64,000 nt of DNA from Flavobacterium sp. TR2 (GCF_025252405.1 NZ_CP104307.1:3844001-3908000); one strand, 5' to 3'. Counted from the first letter of the stretch, positions 1 to 10,155 are shown. Translations and numbers: made by a program. The notes: generated by a model from the letters alone, not told the origin.

Positions 1-509
1 TAGAGCGTTACAGGTTTCTTTTCGCGATGTACAATTTCTGTCCATTGCTCGACAACATTTTCTTTATAAAAAGCTTTATAATACAATGTCACCTCCACAG
101 GATAAACCGGGTCCTTCATTTTTATGATAGTTTCGGTCGTGTTGCCATCTATTTTTTTTGTCTGATGGCTTACGTAAACTAACTCCAAAGCAGGATTTCC
201 GTCATTATGAGTCATTCGAATCGCTGACTCAAACAAATTGTTTGTACCATAAGTCGGATACGCCTCATGTCTAAGATTAAGCAGTGGATTTCCGTCGTTT
301 ATAACAAATGTTCTTTCGGTTTCTTTGGAAAGCGTATTATAGGCAGAAGCTTCTAGTTTTGCACCTAAATAAGACTGATAAAGCAATCCGTTTTTAGCCA
401 CTTTTAAGATTAATGCCGTATTCTGGGTTTCAATTGCTATGGGATCATTTTGTGCATTAGCTTTCCAAAAGAAAGAGATCACAACTAATAGGAGAAGTGC
501 TTTTTTCAT
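1..509 (-). CDS. GH36 alpha-galactosidase-like protein, N-terminal part (truncated by window edge)
   Basis: The reading frame opens at an ATG at 509 and stays open to base 1, so only about 169 N-terminal residues are visible and the catalytic domain lies outside. It begins with a secretory signal peptide (MKKALLLLVVISFFWKANAQ). The beta-rich segment after it carries YQSYLGAKL, HEAYPTYG and VVEQWTEI, which resemble the N-terminal beta-sandwich of family GH36 alpha-galactosidases. If so, it is an exported enzyme that removes alpha-galactosyl groups from oligosaccharides. It is divergent from the SusC/SusD pair, with 0.9 kb of shared regulatory DNA, which fits one polysaccharide utilisation locus. 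The family call rests on the N-terminal domain only, because the catalytic aspartates are not visible. Confidence 0.72.
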   Translation of the reverse strand, partial: MKKALLLLVVISFFWKANAQNDPIAIETQNTALILKVAKNGLLYQSYLGAKLEASAYNTLSKETERTFVINDGNPLLNLRHEAYPTYGTNNLFESAIRMTHNDGNPALELVYVSHQTKKIDGNTTETIIKMKDPVYPVEVTLYYKAFYKENVVEQWTEIVHREKKPVTL

Positions 510-1438
510 AATTTTTTTTAATTAATAATAAGTAAATGTTTTCTTGAAGATTCTAAAAAGAATACAATACAATCACATCAAATTGGAATTGCAGTTCGTT
601 CTAAAACTCCGAACATCACATTTATCAATCAAACCACGAGAAAAAGTCCATTTAATTATACCGTCAAATAAATAGAGTAAAAGCCGCTATTGTGTATAAT
701 TCACAAGAAAAATGGTATTGAGCTCTAATAGCCATTTTCAGTCATGAAGAAATGAAATCCAAAAATAGCAAAATATAATTGAAATAAAGGTTTCGCTGCC
801 GCCTTTTCTTTATAGTCGCAAAAACAGAAAAAATAGGCATTTGATAAAATTTTTATCATTTTTTATCGATTCTGATATTTTATTACCTAAAAAAAGTTCT
901 TAATCGTAAAACAGGATAAAATATCTGCAAGCTTACTCTTACATATTAGCTTATATTAACGACTGGTATGGTTGAAAAAATAAAATGGAGCAAAAAAACC
1001 GAAATTAAGACGAAAAAAAAATTCTGATACTATATTACCCACTTTCAAAAATCAAAAGAATCGATTTTAACATTCAAATTTATGTTCTATTTCAAAAAAA
1101 TCGATTTTTAAAAATGAATTAGAACAAATCTTCAATAAATTATAAGAAAACATTTGTTTATTTTCTAAAATCGCTGCGATTTGAATTTTATGCATATATT
1201 ATCCACTTTAATTTTGATATTATTTTAAATAAGTCATGTTTTTTAAACATAGCGTAAAAAACTAGTAGGTACTGGTATGTGCGAGTTTAGAACATTTATA
1301 CTTTTGGAATTCACATTTATCTCTTTTTTCATAAACAATCTGCTAGAGCTCAATGCCTTTTGTTTTTTCAAAATGAAAATAAGATAACAACGGACCACGA
1401 GAGAATAAATTACTAACCAACAAAAACCACTAAAAAAC
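510..1438. other. Long non-coding divergent regulatory region
   Basis: There are 929 AT-rich bases between the divergent GH36 and SusC-like genes and no convincing ORF. The region contains three ATCGAT-centred sites (865-870, 1060-1065, 1100-1105), an odd-length inverted repeat at 1168-1182, and two TAnnTTTG boxes on the + strand (1209-1216 and 1299-1306). The size and the palindromes suggest several regulator sites or a long leader, but no regulator gene lies in the window. Assignment is by inspection only. Confidence 0.5.
1168..1216 (+). promoter_or_regulatory. Candidate susC promoter with overlapping operator-like palindrome
   Basis: A perfect inverted repeat (AAATCGC T GCGATTT, 1168-1182) overlaps a TTTG (1180-1183). 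A TAATTTTG box matching the Bacteroidota -7 consensus TAnnTTTG follows at 1209-1216. The spacer is 25 bases, slightly longer than usual. A second -7 match, TACTTTTG, lies nearer the gene at 1299-1306 but has no clear -33 partner. Either could drive the SusC-like gene at 1439. The palindrome position would suit a repressor or activator site. Confidence 0.33.
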
Positions 1439-4400
1439 ATGACCAAACAAAAACCAACAAAAGATTGGCTTTCTTCTGAGACATGGAAGATTACCAAACT
1501 AACATCGGGAGCCCTATTGGCGCTTACGTTACAAGCTTCTTTTGCCGCTGAGTCAAAAGAAACAAAATTTTCTACTAAGCTGACCAGCAATCTAACTTTG
1601 ACAAAAGGCGAAAATGCATCACTGTTTGTAGAAAAACTTGTAAAAGGAAAAGTAACTGGCCCGCAAGGAGAACCGCTTCCGGGTGTAAACATTCTTGTAA
1701 AAGGAACAAAAATAACCGCGACTACTGACTTTGACGGTAATTTTACTATTGAGGTTCCAGATTCCAACAGTATTCTTGTTTTTTCTTACACAGGCTTTGT
1801 AACCAAAGAAGTTCCAGCAGATCAAGCAGCAAGCATTAAGCTTGAAGAGCAAAACCAGACTTTAAATGAAGTTGTAGTTGTAGGATACGGTACGCAAAAG
1901 AAAGCTTCTACAACTGGGGCAATTGCTTCGATTAAAGGAGGCGTTTTAACGCAAAATGCATCTGCAAACGTATCAAACGGAATTGCGGGACGTATGTCTG
2001 GAGTAATCGCTAGCAACCGTTCTGGAAGACCTGGAGATGATAGCTCTACACTTTTAATTAGAGGTTTCAACTCTTTTGGAGGAGGTACGAGTCCGCTTGT
2101 AGTTGTAGATGGTATTCCTGACCGTGATTTGAACAGGATTAACCCTGACGACATCGAATCTGTAACGGTTCTGAAAGATGCATCGGCAGCGATTTATGGA
2201 GTTCGTTCTGCAAATGGGGTAATTCTGGTAACGACTAAAAGAGGAAAAGTAGGTGCTCCAACCATCAAAGTAGACGGTTCTTACGGTATTCAGCAGTTGA
2301 CGAGAATGAGCGAAAGAGTTAATTCTTGGGAATACATGACGTATTATAACGAACTTAATGCCCACAAAGGAACAACGCTGCCTTATACTCAGTCAGAAAT
2401 TGACAAATACAAAGCTGGAAACGATCCTAACTACACAAGTACAGACTGGATGAAACAGGTTTACAGAAAAGATGCTCCGCAAGCCAACGTTTCTCTTTCT
2501 GTTAATGGAGGTAATGAGCAGGTAAAATACTTCTTTTCTGGACAATACTTAAATCAAGAAAGTAACCTTAGATACAGCGACGAGAGATACAGACAATTCA
2601 ATTTGAGATCAAACATTGACGTTAATATCACTTCAAACTTTAAGGTAAACTTAGACATTGCTACTCGTAAAGAAGATAGAAATTACCCAGCAGTAAGCAT
2701 TGGAAGCATTATGCACGAGACGGTTAGTATGTATCCTTTTATTCCAGCATACTGGAAAAATGGTTCCCCATCGTCTGGTATTACAAATGGTAGAAACCCA
2801 ATTTTAATGTCTTCTCCTTCGGCAGGTTACGATCATGTGATCAACTTAATCGTAAATCCAAAAATCGGATTTGAACTGAAATTGCCAAAAATAACTGAAG
2901 GATTATCGCTTAGCGGATATGCTGCATTTGACTATAATGTGCGTAGTGAAAAGAAATTCACAAAACCTTGGGATGCTTATTCTTATGACAAAACAAACGA
3001 TAGTTATAATAACGTAAAAAACAGCACGAGTATAACAAGCGTAATGCAGGATGAGCGAATTGCCAATCAAAATACGTATTTCGCAAAATTAGCGTACGAT
3101 CGTAAATTCAATAAACATTCGGTAAATGCTTTTGTAGGATATGAGCAGACTACAATGGACAAAACTCAAACCTATGCTTACAGAAGAGATTTATTGAGCG
3201 ATCAATTGGATCAGATTTTCACAGGAAGCACTAAAGGGCAAAATGCTACGGGCGGTGCTTATCAAGATGGACGTGAAAGTTTCCTTGGAAGAGTTGCGTA
3301 CAATTTTGATGATAAATATTTTGCAGAAGTTTCTGCTCGTTATAACGGATCATTCAATTTCCCATCTTCAACTCGTTGGGGTATGTTCCCTGCTATTAGT
3401 GCAGGTTGGAAAATATCTGAAGAGCCGTTCTTTAAAAATAATATAAAAGCAATTGATCAGCTTAAAATAAGAGCTTCTTGGGGAAGAATGGGTAATGATG
3501 ATTTGAGAGAAACTATTAATGGCGTAGACTACCTTAATCAATATCTTTTCTTAACAAGATATCAATTAACTACAGATCAGCAGCTTTACAGCTACTTTGG
3601 ATCAGACTATACGTTAAACAACAGTATTTATCTTTCTTCTACTCCAAACCCAAATATTACTTGGGAAATACAAGACTCTAAAAACATTGGTTTTGACTTT
3701 GGATTCTTTGGAAACAAATTGACAGCAACTTTTGATTATTTCAGCAATAAAAGATCGGACATCTTAGCGGCAAGAAATGCTTCTGTGCCATTGTACACAG
3801 GATTATCTCTTCCAAAAGAGAATATCGGAAAGACCGTAAACAGAGGTACTGACTGGTCTGTTAATTACGCTGATAATATTAATAGTTTTAAATATAGTGT
3901 TGGTTTTAATTTTACTTATGCGCAAAGCGAAGTATTGTTTCGTGATGAAGCAGAAAACATTCCAGCTTGGCAAAAATCAACAGGAAGAGCTATCGATTCT
4001 TGGTTAGTATACCAAACCAACGGAATTTACCGCACTCAAGCAGAGGTTGACAACTCGCCTCACTTTGAAGGAGCAAAACCAGGTGATCTTTGGGTAAAAG
4101 ATACTGACAACGACGGAAACATCACTTCTAATGACAAAGTGAGAATTCCAGAATCTGCAACTCCAAAAATTGCTTACGGTATTCCAATCAGAGCAGAATA
4201 TAAAGGTTTTTCTGTAGATATGCTTTGGACTGGGCAGGCAAAAGCTAGACAAATGATTCTTCCGCAAGCTCAGGGCGCTATCGTGGCACCGCCAAGATGG
4301 TTATACGAAGACAGATACACAGCCGAAAATCCAAATTCTAAATACCCTGTTGCATTCAATGATTCTGATCCGAGAAACAATATTCCAGCTGACTTCTGGT

Positions 4401-4633
4401 TAAGAGATGCTTCATTCTTTAGATTAAAATCTTTAGAGGTTTCCTATACATTGCCAGAAAAACTGCTTTCTAGATTCGGAGTAGTGAACACCAGATTTTA
4501 TGCGGGAGGAACCAATTTGTTTTCTATCGACCACATGAAACAGTACAATTTAGATCCTGAAACCAACAATACAACAGGAATAAATTATCCGCAGACCCGT
4601 ATTTACAGAATCGGTGTAAGCATTGAATTATAA
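1439..4633 (+). CDS. SusC/RagA-family TonB-dependent outer-membrane transporter
   Basis: At 1064 residues this has the usual SusC length. A long signal region (about 1-37, ending ALTLQASFAA) is followed by a carboxypeptidase-like beta-sandwich domain (about 68-135: VKGKVTGPQGEPLPGVNILV ...). Next come a TonB-box-like segment (LNEVVVVGYGTQKK), a plug domain (about 150-270, with TLLIRGFNSFGG and PLVVVDGIPDRD) and a C-terminal beta-barrel ending in the outer-membrane type residue pattern RIGVSIEL. Such proteins import oligosaccharides across the outer membrane using TonB energy, capped by a SusD partner. The SusD gene starts 20 bases downstream, so the two are co-transcribed. The glycan cannot be read from the sequence. 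The neighbouring GH36 hints at a galactoside, but that is inference. Confidence 0.97.
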   Translation: MTKQKPTKDWLSSETWKITKLTSGALLALTLQASFAAESKETKFSTKLTSNLTLTKGENASLFVEKLVKGKVTGPQGEPLPGVNILVKGTKITATTDFDGNFTIEVPDSNSILVFSYTGFVTKEVPADQAASIKLEEQNQTLNEVVVVGYGTQKKASTTGAIASIKGGVLTQNASANVSNGIAGRMSGVIASNRSGRPGDDSSTLLIRGFNSFGGGTSPLVVVDGIPDRDLNRINPDDIESVTVLKDASAAIYGVRSANGVILVTTKRGKVGAPTIKVDGSYGIQQLTRMSERVNSWEYMTYYNELNAHKGTTLPYTQSEIDKYKAGNDPNYTSTDWMKQVYRKDAPQANVSLSVNGGNEQVKYFFSGQYLNQESNLRYSDERYRQFNLRSNIDVNITSNFKVNLDIATRKEDRNYPAVSIGSIMHETVSMYPFIPAYWKNGSPSSGITNGRNPILMSSPSAGYDHVINLIVNPKIGFELKLPKITEGLSLSGYAAFDYNVRSEKKFTKPWDAYSYDKTNDSYNNVKNSTSITSVMQDERIANQNTYFAKLAYDRKFNKHSVNAFVGYEQTTMDKTQTYAYRRDLLSDQLDQIFTGSTKGQNATGGAYQDGRESFLGRVAYNFDDKYFAEVSARYNGSFNFPSSTRWGMFPAISAGWKISEEPFFKNNIKAIDQLKIRASWGRMGNDDLRETINGVDYLNQYLFLTRYQLTTDQQLYSYFGSDYTLNNSIYLSSTPNPNITWEIQDSKNIGFDFGFFGNKLTATFDYFSNKRSDILAARNASVPLYTGLSLPKENIGKTVNRGTDWSVNYADNINSFKYSVGFNFTYAQSEVLFRDEAENIPAWQKSTGRAIDSWLVYQTNGIYRTQAEVDNSPHFEGAKPGDLWVKDTDNDGNITSNDKVRIPESATPKIAYGIPIRAEYKGFSVDMLWTGQAKARQMILPQAQGAIVAPPRWLYEDRYTAENPNSKYPVAFNDSDPRNNIPADFWLRDASFFRLKSLEVSYTLPEKLLSRFGVVNTRFYAGGTNLFSIDHMKQYNLDPETNNTTGINYPQTRIYRIGVSIEL

Positions 4634-4653
4634 CAAGGTAAAAAGATCAAGAC

Positions 4654-6351
4654 ATGAAAAATTATAACATCTATAAACTAATAAATATAAAAAAGAAAGC
4701 TCTTATCGCTGCTTCTCTTTTTATTGCTCTTGCTGCAACATCTTGCAGTGAAGACCCTTTAGACAAAGCTCCCTTGGATTCTTACACCGATGAAAACGTG
4801 TGGAATGACTTAAAACTTACAGAAGCTTTTGCCAACAATCTATATACCGTATTGCCAAGTACGCAGCACAACTGGAATGACAGAACCAACCGCAGCTGGA
4901 TTCTATCTACTGCTTGTGATGAAGCGTTCAATAATTTTAACGATTATGATGTATGGAATCTAAATTCTGGTGCTCTTACACCAGATAACGCAGGAGATTT
5001 CAACACTTGGAAACCTACTTATGCTACCATTCAAAACTGCAATATCTTTTTGTCCCGAATCGATAACGTGCCAGGAGATGAAGCTTGGAGAAACAGATTA
5101 AAAGGCGAAGTGCTGTTTTTAAGAGCGTATGCTTACTTCAAATTAATCAGCGATTACGGAGGAGTTCCTCTTGTTACGAAGCCTTTTGAATTAAATAGCA
5201 ATTTTAAAGTAGACCGAAGCACTTATGACCAATGCGTTGACTTTATTGTGGGTGAGTTAGACAAAGCTGCCGAATTGCTTCCTTTAGCCGCTAAAGATTT
5301 GGGAAGAGTTACAAAAGGTGCCGCTCTTGCCATTAAATCGAGAACATTGCTTTATGCAGCAAGTCCGCAATGGAACCCTTCTAATGATTTGGCAAAATGG
5401 AAAAAAGCATCAGACGCTGCAAAAGCGGTTATGGATTTAAATATCTATTCGCTTTACGATAAAAAGTACGAAGATTTGTTTACAACCAACAATTCAGAAG
5501 TTATTTTCTCTCGTTTATCTAGCAAAGATCCTCAATGGAGTGCTTTTAATGGTGTAGAAATGTTCAATTCGCCAAGCGGTTTTCACGGATGGGCAAACTT
5601 TGCGCCAAGCCAAAGCCATATCGATGCTTATGGAACTGCTGACGGAAAAGACATTACTGACCCAACTTCTGGCTATGATCCTCAAAAGCCTTATGTAAAC
5701 AGAGATCCGCGTTTTTATAAAAATATCGTTTACGACGGACGCGCGTACGGAAAACCTGAGTTCTTTCAAGATCGTTACGATGCAGGAAGCTCCAATAAAG
5801 CCGAATTTTTCGAAGGCGGTTTAGATTCTCCTCAAGGATGGGATACTTGGAACGCTAGTAAAACACGTTACACTTTCCGTAAATATTGCGATACAACTTA
5901 CAATTACAACAACGAAACGCAAACCAATAAAGCTTGGATTATATCTCGTTTAGGAGAAATTTATTTGAACTATGCTGAATCAGAGTTTAAATTAGGTCAT
6001 GAAGCAACTGCAATCCAATATCTTAATTTAATCAGACAGCGTGCTGGAATTACTAATCCTTTAACTGGTTTGACTGGAGCAGCTTTAGAGAATAAAATTC
6101 GTAACGAAAGACAAGTTGAATTATGTCTTGAAGGATTCCGCTACTATGATGTGCGCCGTTGGAAAATTGCCGAAGAAACAGAAAATAAACCTCTTATGGG
6201 AGTTATTATTACCAAAAACAGTGATGGTTCTAAGACGTACACTTATTCCAAAGTACAGGAAAGGATTTTCAAACCCCAACACTATCTGCTTCCTATTCCG
6301 AGAGACGAAATTAACAGAACAGGTTTACCCCAGAACCCAGGTTATAATTAA
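4654..6351 (+). CDS. SusD/RagB-family glycan-binding lipoprotein
   Basis: This is a 565-residue surface lipoprotein. Its signal peptide ends in a lipobox (LAATSC, Cys at about 31) followed by SEDP, an acidic stretch like the lipoprotein export signals of this phylum. The helical SusD core with TPR-like repeats follows (GEVLFLRAYAYFKLISDYGG is typical). The C-terminal RagB/SusD domain contains AWIISRLGEIYLNYAE, NLIRQRAGI, NERQVELCLEGFRYYDVRRW and LLPIPRDEINRT, all family hallmarks. It should sit on the preceding SusC-like transporter as a lid that captures oligosaccharides. A strong hairpin lies just downstream. Confidence 0.97.
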   Translation: MKNYNIYKLINIKKKALIAASLFIALAATSCSEDPLDKAPLDSYTDENVWNDLKLTEAFANNLYTVLPSTQHNWNDRTNRSWILSTACDEAFNNFNDYDVWNLNSGALTPDNAGDFNTWKPTYATIQNCNIFLSRIDNVPGDEAWRNRLKGEVLFLRAYAYFKLISDYGGVPLVTKPFELNSNFKVDRSTYDQCVDFIVGELDKAAELLPLAAKDLGRVTKGAALAIKSRTLLYAASPQWNPSNDLAKWKKASDAAKAVMDLNIYSLYDKKYEDLFTTNNSEVIFSRLSSKDPQWSAFNGVEMFNSPSGFHGWANFAPSQSHIDAYGTADGKDITDPTSGYDPQKPYVNRDPRFYKNIVYDGRAYGKPEFFQDRYDAGSSNKAEFFEGGLDSPQGWDTWNASKTRYTFRKYCDTTYNYNNETQTNKAWIISRLGEIYLNYAESEFKLGHEATAIQYLNLIRQRAGITNPLTGLTGAALENKIRNERQVELCLEGFRYYDVRRWKIAEETENKPLMGVIITKNSDGSKTYTYSKVQERIFKPQHYLLPIPRDEINRTGLPQNPGYN

Positions 6352-6366
6352 AAACTATAACCAATT

Positions 6367-6398
6367 AAGCAAACCCATCTAGGGGGATGGGTTTGCTT
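6367..6398 (+). terminator. Hairpin terminator after the susCD-like pair
   Basis: A perfect 13-bp stem (AAGCAAACCCATC at 6367-6379 with its complement at 6386-6398) has a 6-base loop and is followed by a TT/AAAATTT tract. It lies 15 bases past the SusD stop and 40 bases before the next gene, so it probably limits read-through into the glycosidase-like genes. Confidence 0.8.
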
Positions 6399-6438
6399 TT
6401 AAAATTTAACTAGAAGAATCCAAATCGAAAATAGCTTT

Positions 6439-7875
6439 ATGAAAAATCATTTTATAGTTTTACTGGCTAACTGCTGTTTCTTTTTGAATGCATATAGTCA
6501 AGAAACCGTTACTTTCAAATCTACAGATCCTGCGCTTCAGCTGGCTTTTGACCGTGCCAAAAGTATGGCCTTGAGTTATAAAGGAGATGCTAAAGATCCT
6601 GTTGGACCGTGGTATGAAGCGGCTCTTCCTGCGCGAGCAGCATTTTGTATGCGCGACGTATCGCATCAAAGCATTGGCGCAGAAATACTGGGATTGCAAA
6701 AGGAGAACAAAAATATGCTTTCGCTTTTTGCCCAAAATATTTCAGAGAGCAAAGACTGGTGCTCGTATTGGGAAATCAATAAATACGGAAAACCTGCTCC
6801 CGAAGATTACAGAAATGATAAAGAATTCTGGTACAATCTGAACAGCAATTTTGATGTCATGTTTGCCTGCTGGAGATTGTATTTATGGACAGGTGATGAA
6901 GGTTATATAAAAAATCCAGAGTTTGAAAATTTCTTCGAAAAATCTTCAACGCAATACATAGAACGCTGGGTTCTTGAAGTCGATTCGCTATTAACCAGAC
7001 CAGAATTTGCAAACAGTCCTGTTCCGTTTAACATCAAAGACGATTTTCATAAATGCCGCGGACTGGCTTCTTATTCTGAAGACATTCCAGGCCTAAAAAT
7101 GGGTGTCGATTTGGTAGCGGCAATTTACCGAGGACTGCTCACCTACTCTTCTATTTTAAAAGAAAAAGGAGAATTTGAAAAAGCAGCTTTTTTTGAAAAA
7201 AAGGCCATTCAATACCAGCAGCATATAGAAAAAATCTGGTGGGATCAAAAAGCTTCGGCTTACAATGTAATTTATACTGCTGACGGCAAATTCAGCAAAG
7301 ATTTTGGAGAACTGTTTTTATTATGGTTCGATGCTTTGAAAGATGCTGACAGAATAGAAAAAACGATTAAGCATATTCTTTCAGAAAAAAGCAATGTCGA
7401 AAATGCTTCTTATCTTCCTTTTCTTTTATACAAATATGGTCATGAAGATAAAGCATACGAATACATTTTGCACCTAACCGATCCTGAAACCAAAAGAAGA
7501 GAATATCCAGAAGTTTCATACGGCGTGATCGAAGGCATCGTACATGGCTGTATGGGAATAGAGCCAGATGCATCAAAAAAAACAGTGACAACATTATATC
7601 GCGGAAAAAAAGAGAGCATTTCTGAGGTCGATAATTTACCCGTGTTACATACAACATTGGCTGTAGCACACCAAAACCAAACAACAACAACACTACACAA
7701 CAAAGGCGATAATTTTATAGAATGGAAAGCGATGTTTACTGGAAATTATGCTTCCATTTTTATAAATAACAAAAAAGCTGCCGTAACTCATGAAAAGGAT
7801 CAGAAGGGAAATCCCTACACTGCTATTACAATCCGTGTTAATCCTGGACAGAAAATAACGGCAGCCTGTCGCTAA
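6439..7875 (+). CDS. Secreted six-hairpin glycosidase-like protein
   Basis: A 478-residue protein with an N-terminal signal peptide (cleavage probably after LNAYS). The body is rich in aromatic residues and helical hairpins. Blocks such as DPVGPWYEAALPAR, CMRDVSHQS and FWYNLNSNFDVMFACW look like the (alpha/alpha)6 barrel of six-hairpin glycosidases, and a short beta-rich tail follows. I cannot place it in a numbered GH family. Its position behind the SusCD pair and next to another six-hairpin-like protein implies periplasmic or surface processing of the imported glycan. Candidate catalytic acids include the D of CMRDVSH and the acidic residues around WCSYWEIN, but this is guesswork. Confidence 0.68.
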   Translation: MKNHFIVLLANCCFFLNAYSQETVTFKSTDPALQLAFDRAKSMALSYKGDAKDPVGPWYEAALPARAAFCMRDVSHQSIGAEILGLQKENKNMLSLFAQNISESKDWCSYWEINKYGKPAPEDYRNDKEFWYNLNSNFDVMFACWRLYLWTGDEGYIKNPEFENFFEKSSTQYIERWVLEVDSLLTRPEFANSPVPFNIKDDFHKCRGLASYSEDIPGLKMGVDLVAAIYRGLLTYSSILKEKGEFEKAAFFEKKAIQYQQHIEKIWWDQKASAYNVIYTADGKFSKDFGELFLLWFDALKDADRIEKTIKHILSEKSNVENASYLPFLLYKYGHEDKAYEYILHLTDPETKRREYPEVSYGVIEGIVHGCMGIEPDASKKTVTTLYRGKKESISEVDNLPVLHTTLAVAHQNQTTTTLHNKGDNFIEWKAMFTGNYASIFINNKKAAVTHEKDQKGNPYTAITIRVNPGQKITAACR

Positions 7876-7934
7876 AAAACAACTCATCCTGCGTACTACT
7901 AATACAATGAATAAACAATTAAAAAATAAACGCA

Positions 7935-9947
7935 ATGAAGATTACTTCTGGAAAAAAACTTAAATCCTTTTTATTTGCCTTAACTGCTTTTTGTTTTGTT
8001 ACAAATAAGGCATTTTCGCAGGACGACCAGCGCTGGCAAATCAATACTGACGGTTCTATCACGTGGCAAATAAATAATACTATTCCGCATGATGACCATA
8101 TCGAAATGAGCGGTAAAAAAATCTCGTGTGTTTTAAGATATGGTGTTGCAGCAGATGGTTCTTTTCATGCTACCCGAAGTTTAGTCTGGCCAATGCTGAG
8201 AACCATTCCCAACAATACGCACGCGAGCTTGACACGTCAGTTTGCGCAGGATGCTTTTGACCTTGTTACCGTAAATTACAAGCCAATTCCTGCTGAAAAA
8301 ACAGTCTCTCTGACACTTAACGGAACATTATTGGTTAAAAGTAAAACAGGCAATAATCTGGAACTTACCAGACAGTTTTTTCCCTCTACAGCTTTATCCG
8401 TTTATAATGAAATCTATACTATAAAGAACAGCTCTGAAAAGAACTGTATCGTAGAAATTCCAAAATCGAACGCCATTTATGCTACAGATCCTGCTAAAGG
8501 CACAGAAGGAAGTTATGCGATACACGCAGACCTTTTTAATAATGGCAGTTTTAATCTGAAGCCAAATGAAACCGTTAGCTTTTCTGTTGTCTATTCAGGC
8601 GTTAAAGCAAACGAATCTGTTCCGACTGTAAATGTCGAAGAAGAAAAAAACAAACGCACCGCATTCATAGCTGAAATATGGAGCAAATTGATACTGGAAA
8701 CGCCCGATCAGGTTTTGAATACCGAATTTGCTTTCGCTAAAATCAGAGCGGCCGAAAGCATTTTTGAAACCAAAGGCGGTCCAATGCACGGCCCGGGCGG
8801 AGAATCTTATTATGCGGCCATTTGGGCAAATGATCAAGCAGAATATATTGGCCCATTCTTTCCTTATTTAGGATATGAATACGGAAATCAGGCATCGCTA
8901 AACGCTTATCTTCAGTTTGCAAAATTTATGAACAAGGAGTACAAACCTATTCCGAGTTCTATTGTTGCCGAAGGAACCGATATTTGGGCAGGTGCAGGAG
9001 ATCGCGGAGATGGCGCTATGATTGCTTATGGAGCTGCACGCTACGCGCTTTCGAGAGGAAATTCAGATGAAGCAAAACAATTATGGCCACTGATTGAATG
9101 GTGCTTAGAATATTGCCGCAGAAAAATAAATTCAGATGGTGTGGTTGCTTCTGATTCTGACGAGCTTGAAGGACGACTTCCGGCAGGAAAAGCCAATCTT
9201 AATACTTCTTCGCTATATTACGATGCCTTAAACTCGGCAATATATTTAGGCCAAGTTTTAGGAAAAAATGTAGCACAGCTTAAAGAATATAAAAATGAAG
9301 CCGCAAAACTAAAAACGGCAATTGAAAAATATTTTGGCGCTAAAGTTGAAGGTTTTGAAACCTACAGATACTATAATGGAAATGACATTTTAAGAGCTTG
9401 GATCTGTACGCCTCTTACTATGGGCATTTACGATCGCAAAGACGGAACAATAGACGCGTTATTTTCTTCAAGATTATGGACTAAAGATGGTCTTGCAAGC
9501 GTTGCAGGAGATAAAATATTCTGGGACCGTTCTACTCTGTACGCCTTAAGAGGCGTGCTAGCTGCTGGCGAAACAGACAAAGCGCTTGATTTCCTGCATT
9601 ATTATTCGAACCGACGCTTATTGGGCGATCACGTGCCATATCCGGTGGAAGCTTATCCAGAAGGCGATCAGCGTCATCTTTCGGCTGAAAGCGGTTTGTA
9701 TTGCCGAATTTTTACAGAAGGATTATTTGGCATTCGTCCGACAGGTTTGCGCAGTTTTGACCTTACCCCTCGCCTTCCTAAATCTTGGCCGAGCATGAAA
9801 CTAAACCACATTCATGCTTTTGAACGCGATTTTGATATTGCGGTTGAAAGAGCTGGCAAAAATCTAAAGTTAAAAATAACGGACGGAAAAAAGCTGATAA
9901 TTAATAAGGTCATCAAAGATGGCAGTACAATAAACATTGAGTTATAA
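7935..9947 (+). CDS. Secreted six-hairpin glycosidase-like protein, larger paralogue type
   Basis: This 670-residue protein has a signal peptide ending at about KAFSQ. An N-terminal beta-sandwich region (about 30-240) precedes a helical catalytic-like domain (about 255-600) with IWANDQAEYIGPFFPYLGYE, AEGTDIWAGAGDRGDGAM, SDSDELEGRLPAGKANLNTS and KIFWDRSTLYALRGVL. A short C-terminal beta region includes LTPRLPKSWPSMKL. This sandwich plus (alpha/alpha)6 barrel layout is shared by GH65-, GH78- and GH95-like enzymes, but I do not recognise the exact family. It starts 59 bases after the previous gene and is likely co-transcribed. It is the last gene of the locus, followed by a terminator. Confidence 0.7.
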   Translation: MKITSGKKLKSFLFALTAFCFVTNKAFSQDDQRWQINTDGSITWQINNTIPHDDHIEMSGKKISCVLRYGVAADGSFHATRSLVWPMLRTIPNNTHASLTRQFAQDAFDLVTVNYKPIPAEKTVSLTLNGTLLVKSKTGNNLELTRQFFPSTALSVYNEIYTIKNSSEKNCIVEIPKSNAIYATDPAKGTEGSYAIHADLFNNGSFNLKPNETVSFSVVYSGVKANESVPTVNVEEEKNKRTAFIAEIWSKLILETPDQVLNTEFAFAKIRAAESIFETKGGPMHGPGGESYYAAIWANDQAEYIGPFFPYLGYEYGNQASLNAYLQFAKFMNKEYKPIPSSIVAEGTDIWAGAGDRGDGAMIAYGAARYALSRGNSDEAKQLWPLIEWCLEYCRRKINSDGVVASDSDELEGRLPAGKANLNTSSLYYDALNSAIYLGQVLGKNVAQLKEYKNEAAKLKTAIEKYFGAKVEGFETYRYYNGNDILRAWICTPLTMGIYDRKDGTIDALFSSRLWTKDGLASVAGDKIFWDRSTLYALRGVLAAGETDKALDFLHYYSNRRLLGDHVPYPVEAYPEGDQRHLSAESGLYCRIFTEGLFGIRPTGLRSFDLTPRLPKSWPSMKLNHIHAFERDFDIAVERAGKNLKLKITDGKKLIINKVIKDGSTINIEL

Positions 9948-9975
9948 TTTTTTTTTTTGAATTATTGTTTTTAGA

Positions 9976-10017
9976 AACAAGCCTCCAGAATATTTTTCTT
10001 GGAGGTTTGTTGTTTTT
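9976..10017 (+). terminator. Rho-independent terminator of the polysaccharide locus
   Basis: A 12-bp stem with one G-T pair (9976-9987 with 10000-10011) has a 12-base AT-rich loop and is followed by TTTTT at 10013-10017. It sits 28 bases after the stop codon of the last glycosidase-like gene. Confidence 0.8.
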
Positions 10018-10155
10018 AATCTATAGCAAAATAAATTGTCTAGGCTCCACACTCCAATTTCAAGCGCAAAATTAAAGACCTTCTAAGGCGATTTGCTTCA
10101 ATAAAATCGATAAGCCATTTTAACCGGACCACCCATAATATAAAAAGTGGTACAT

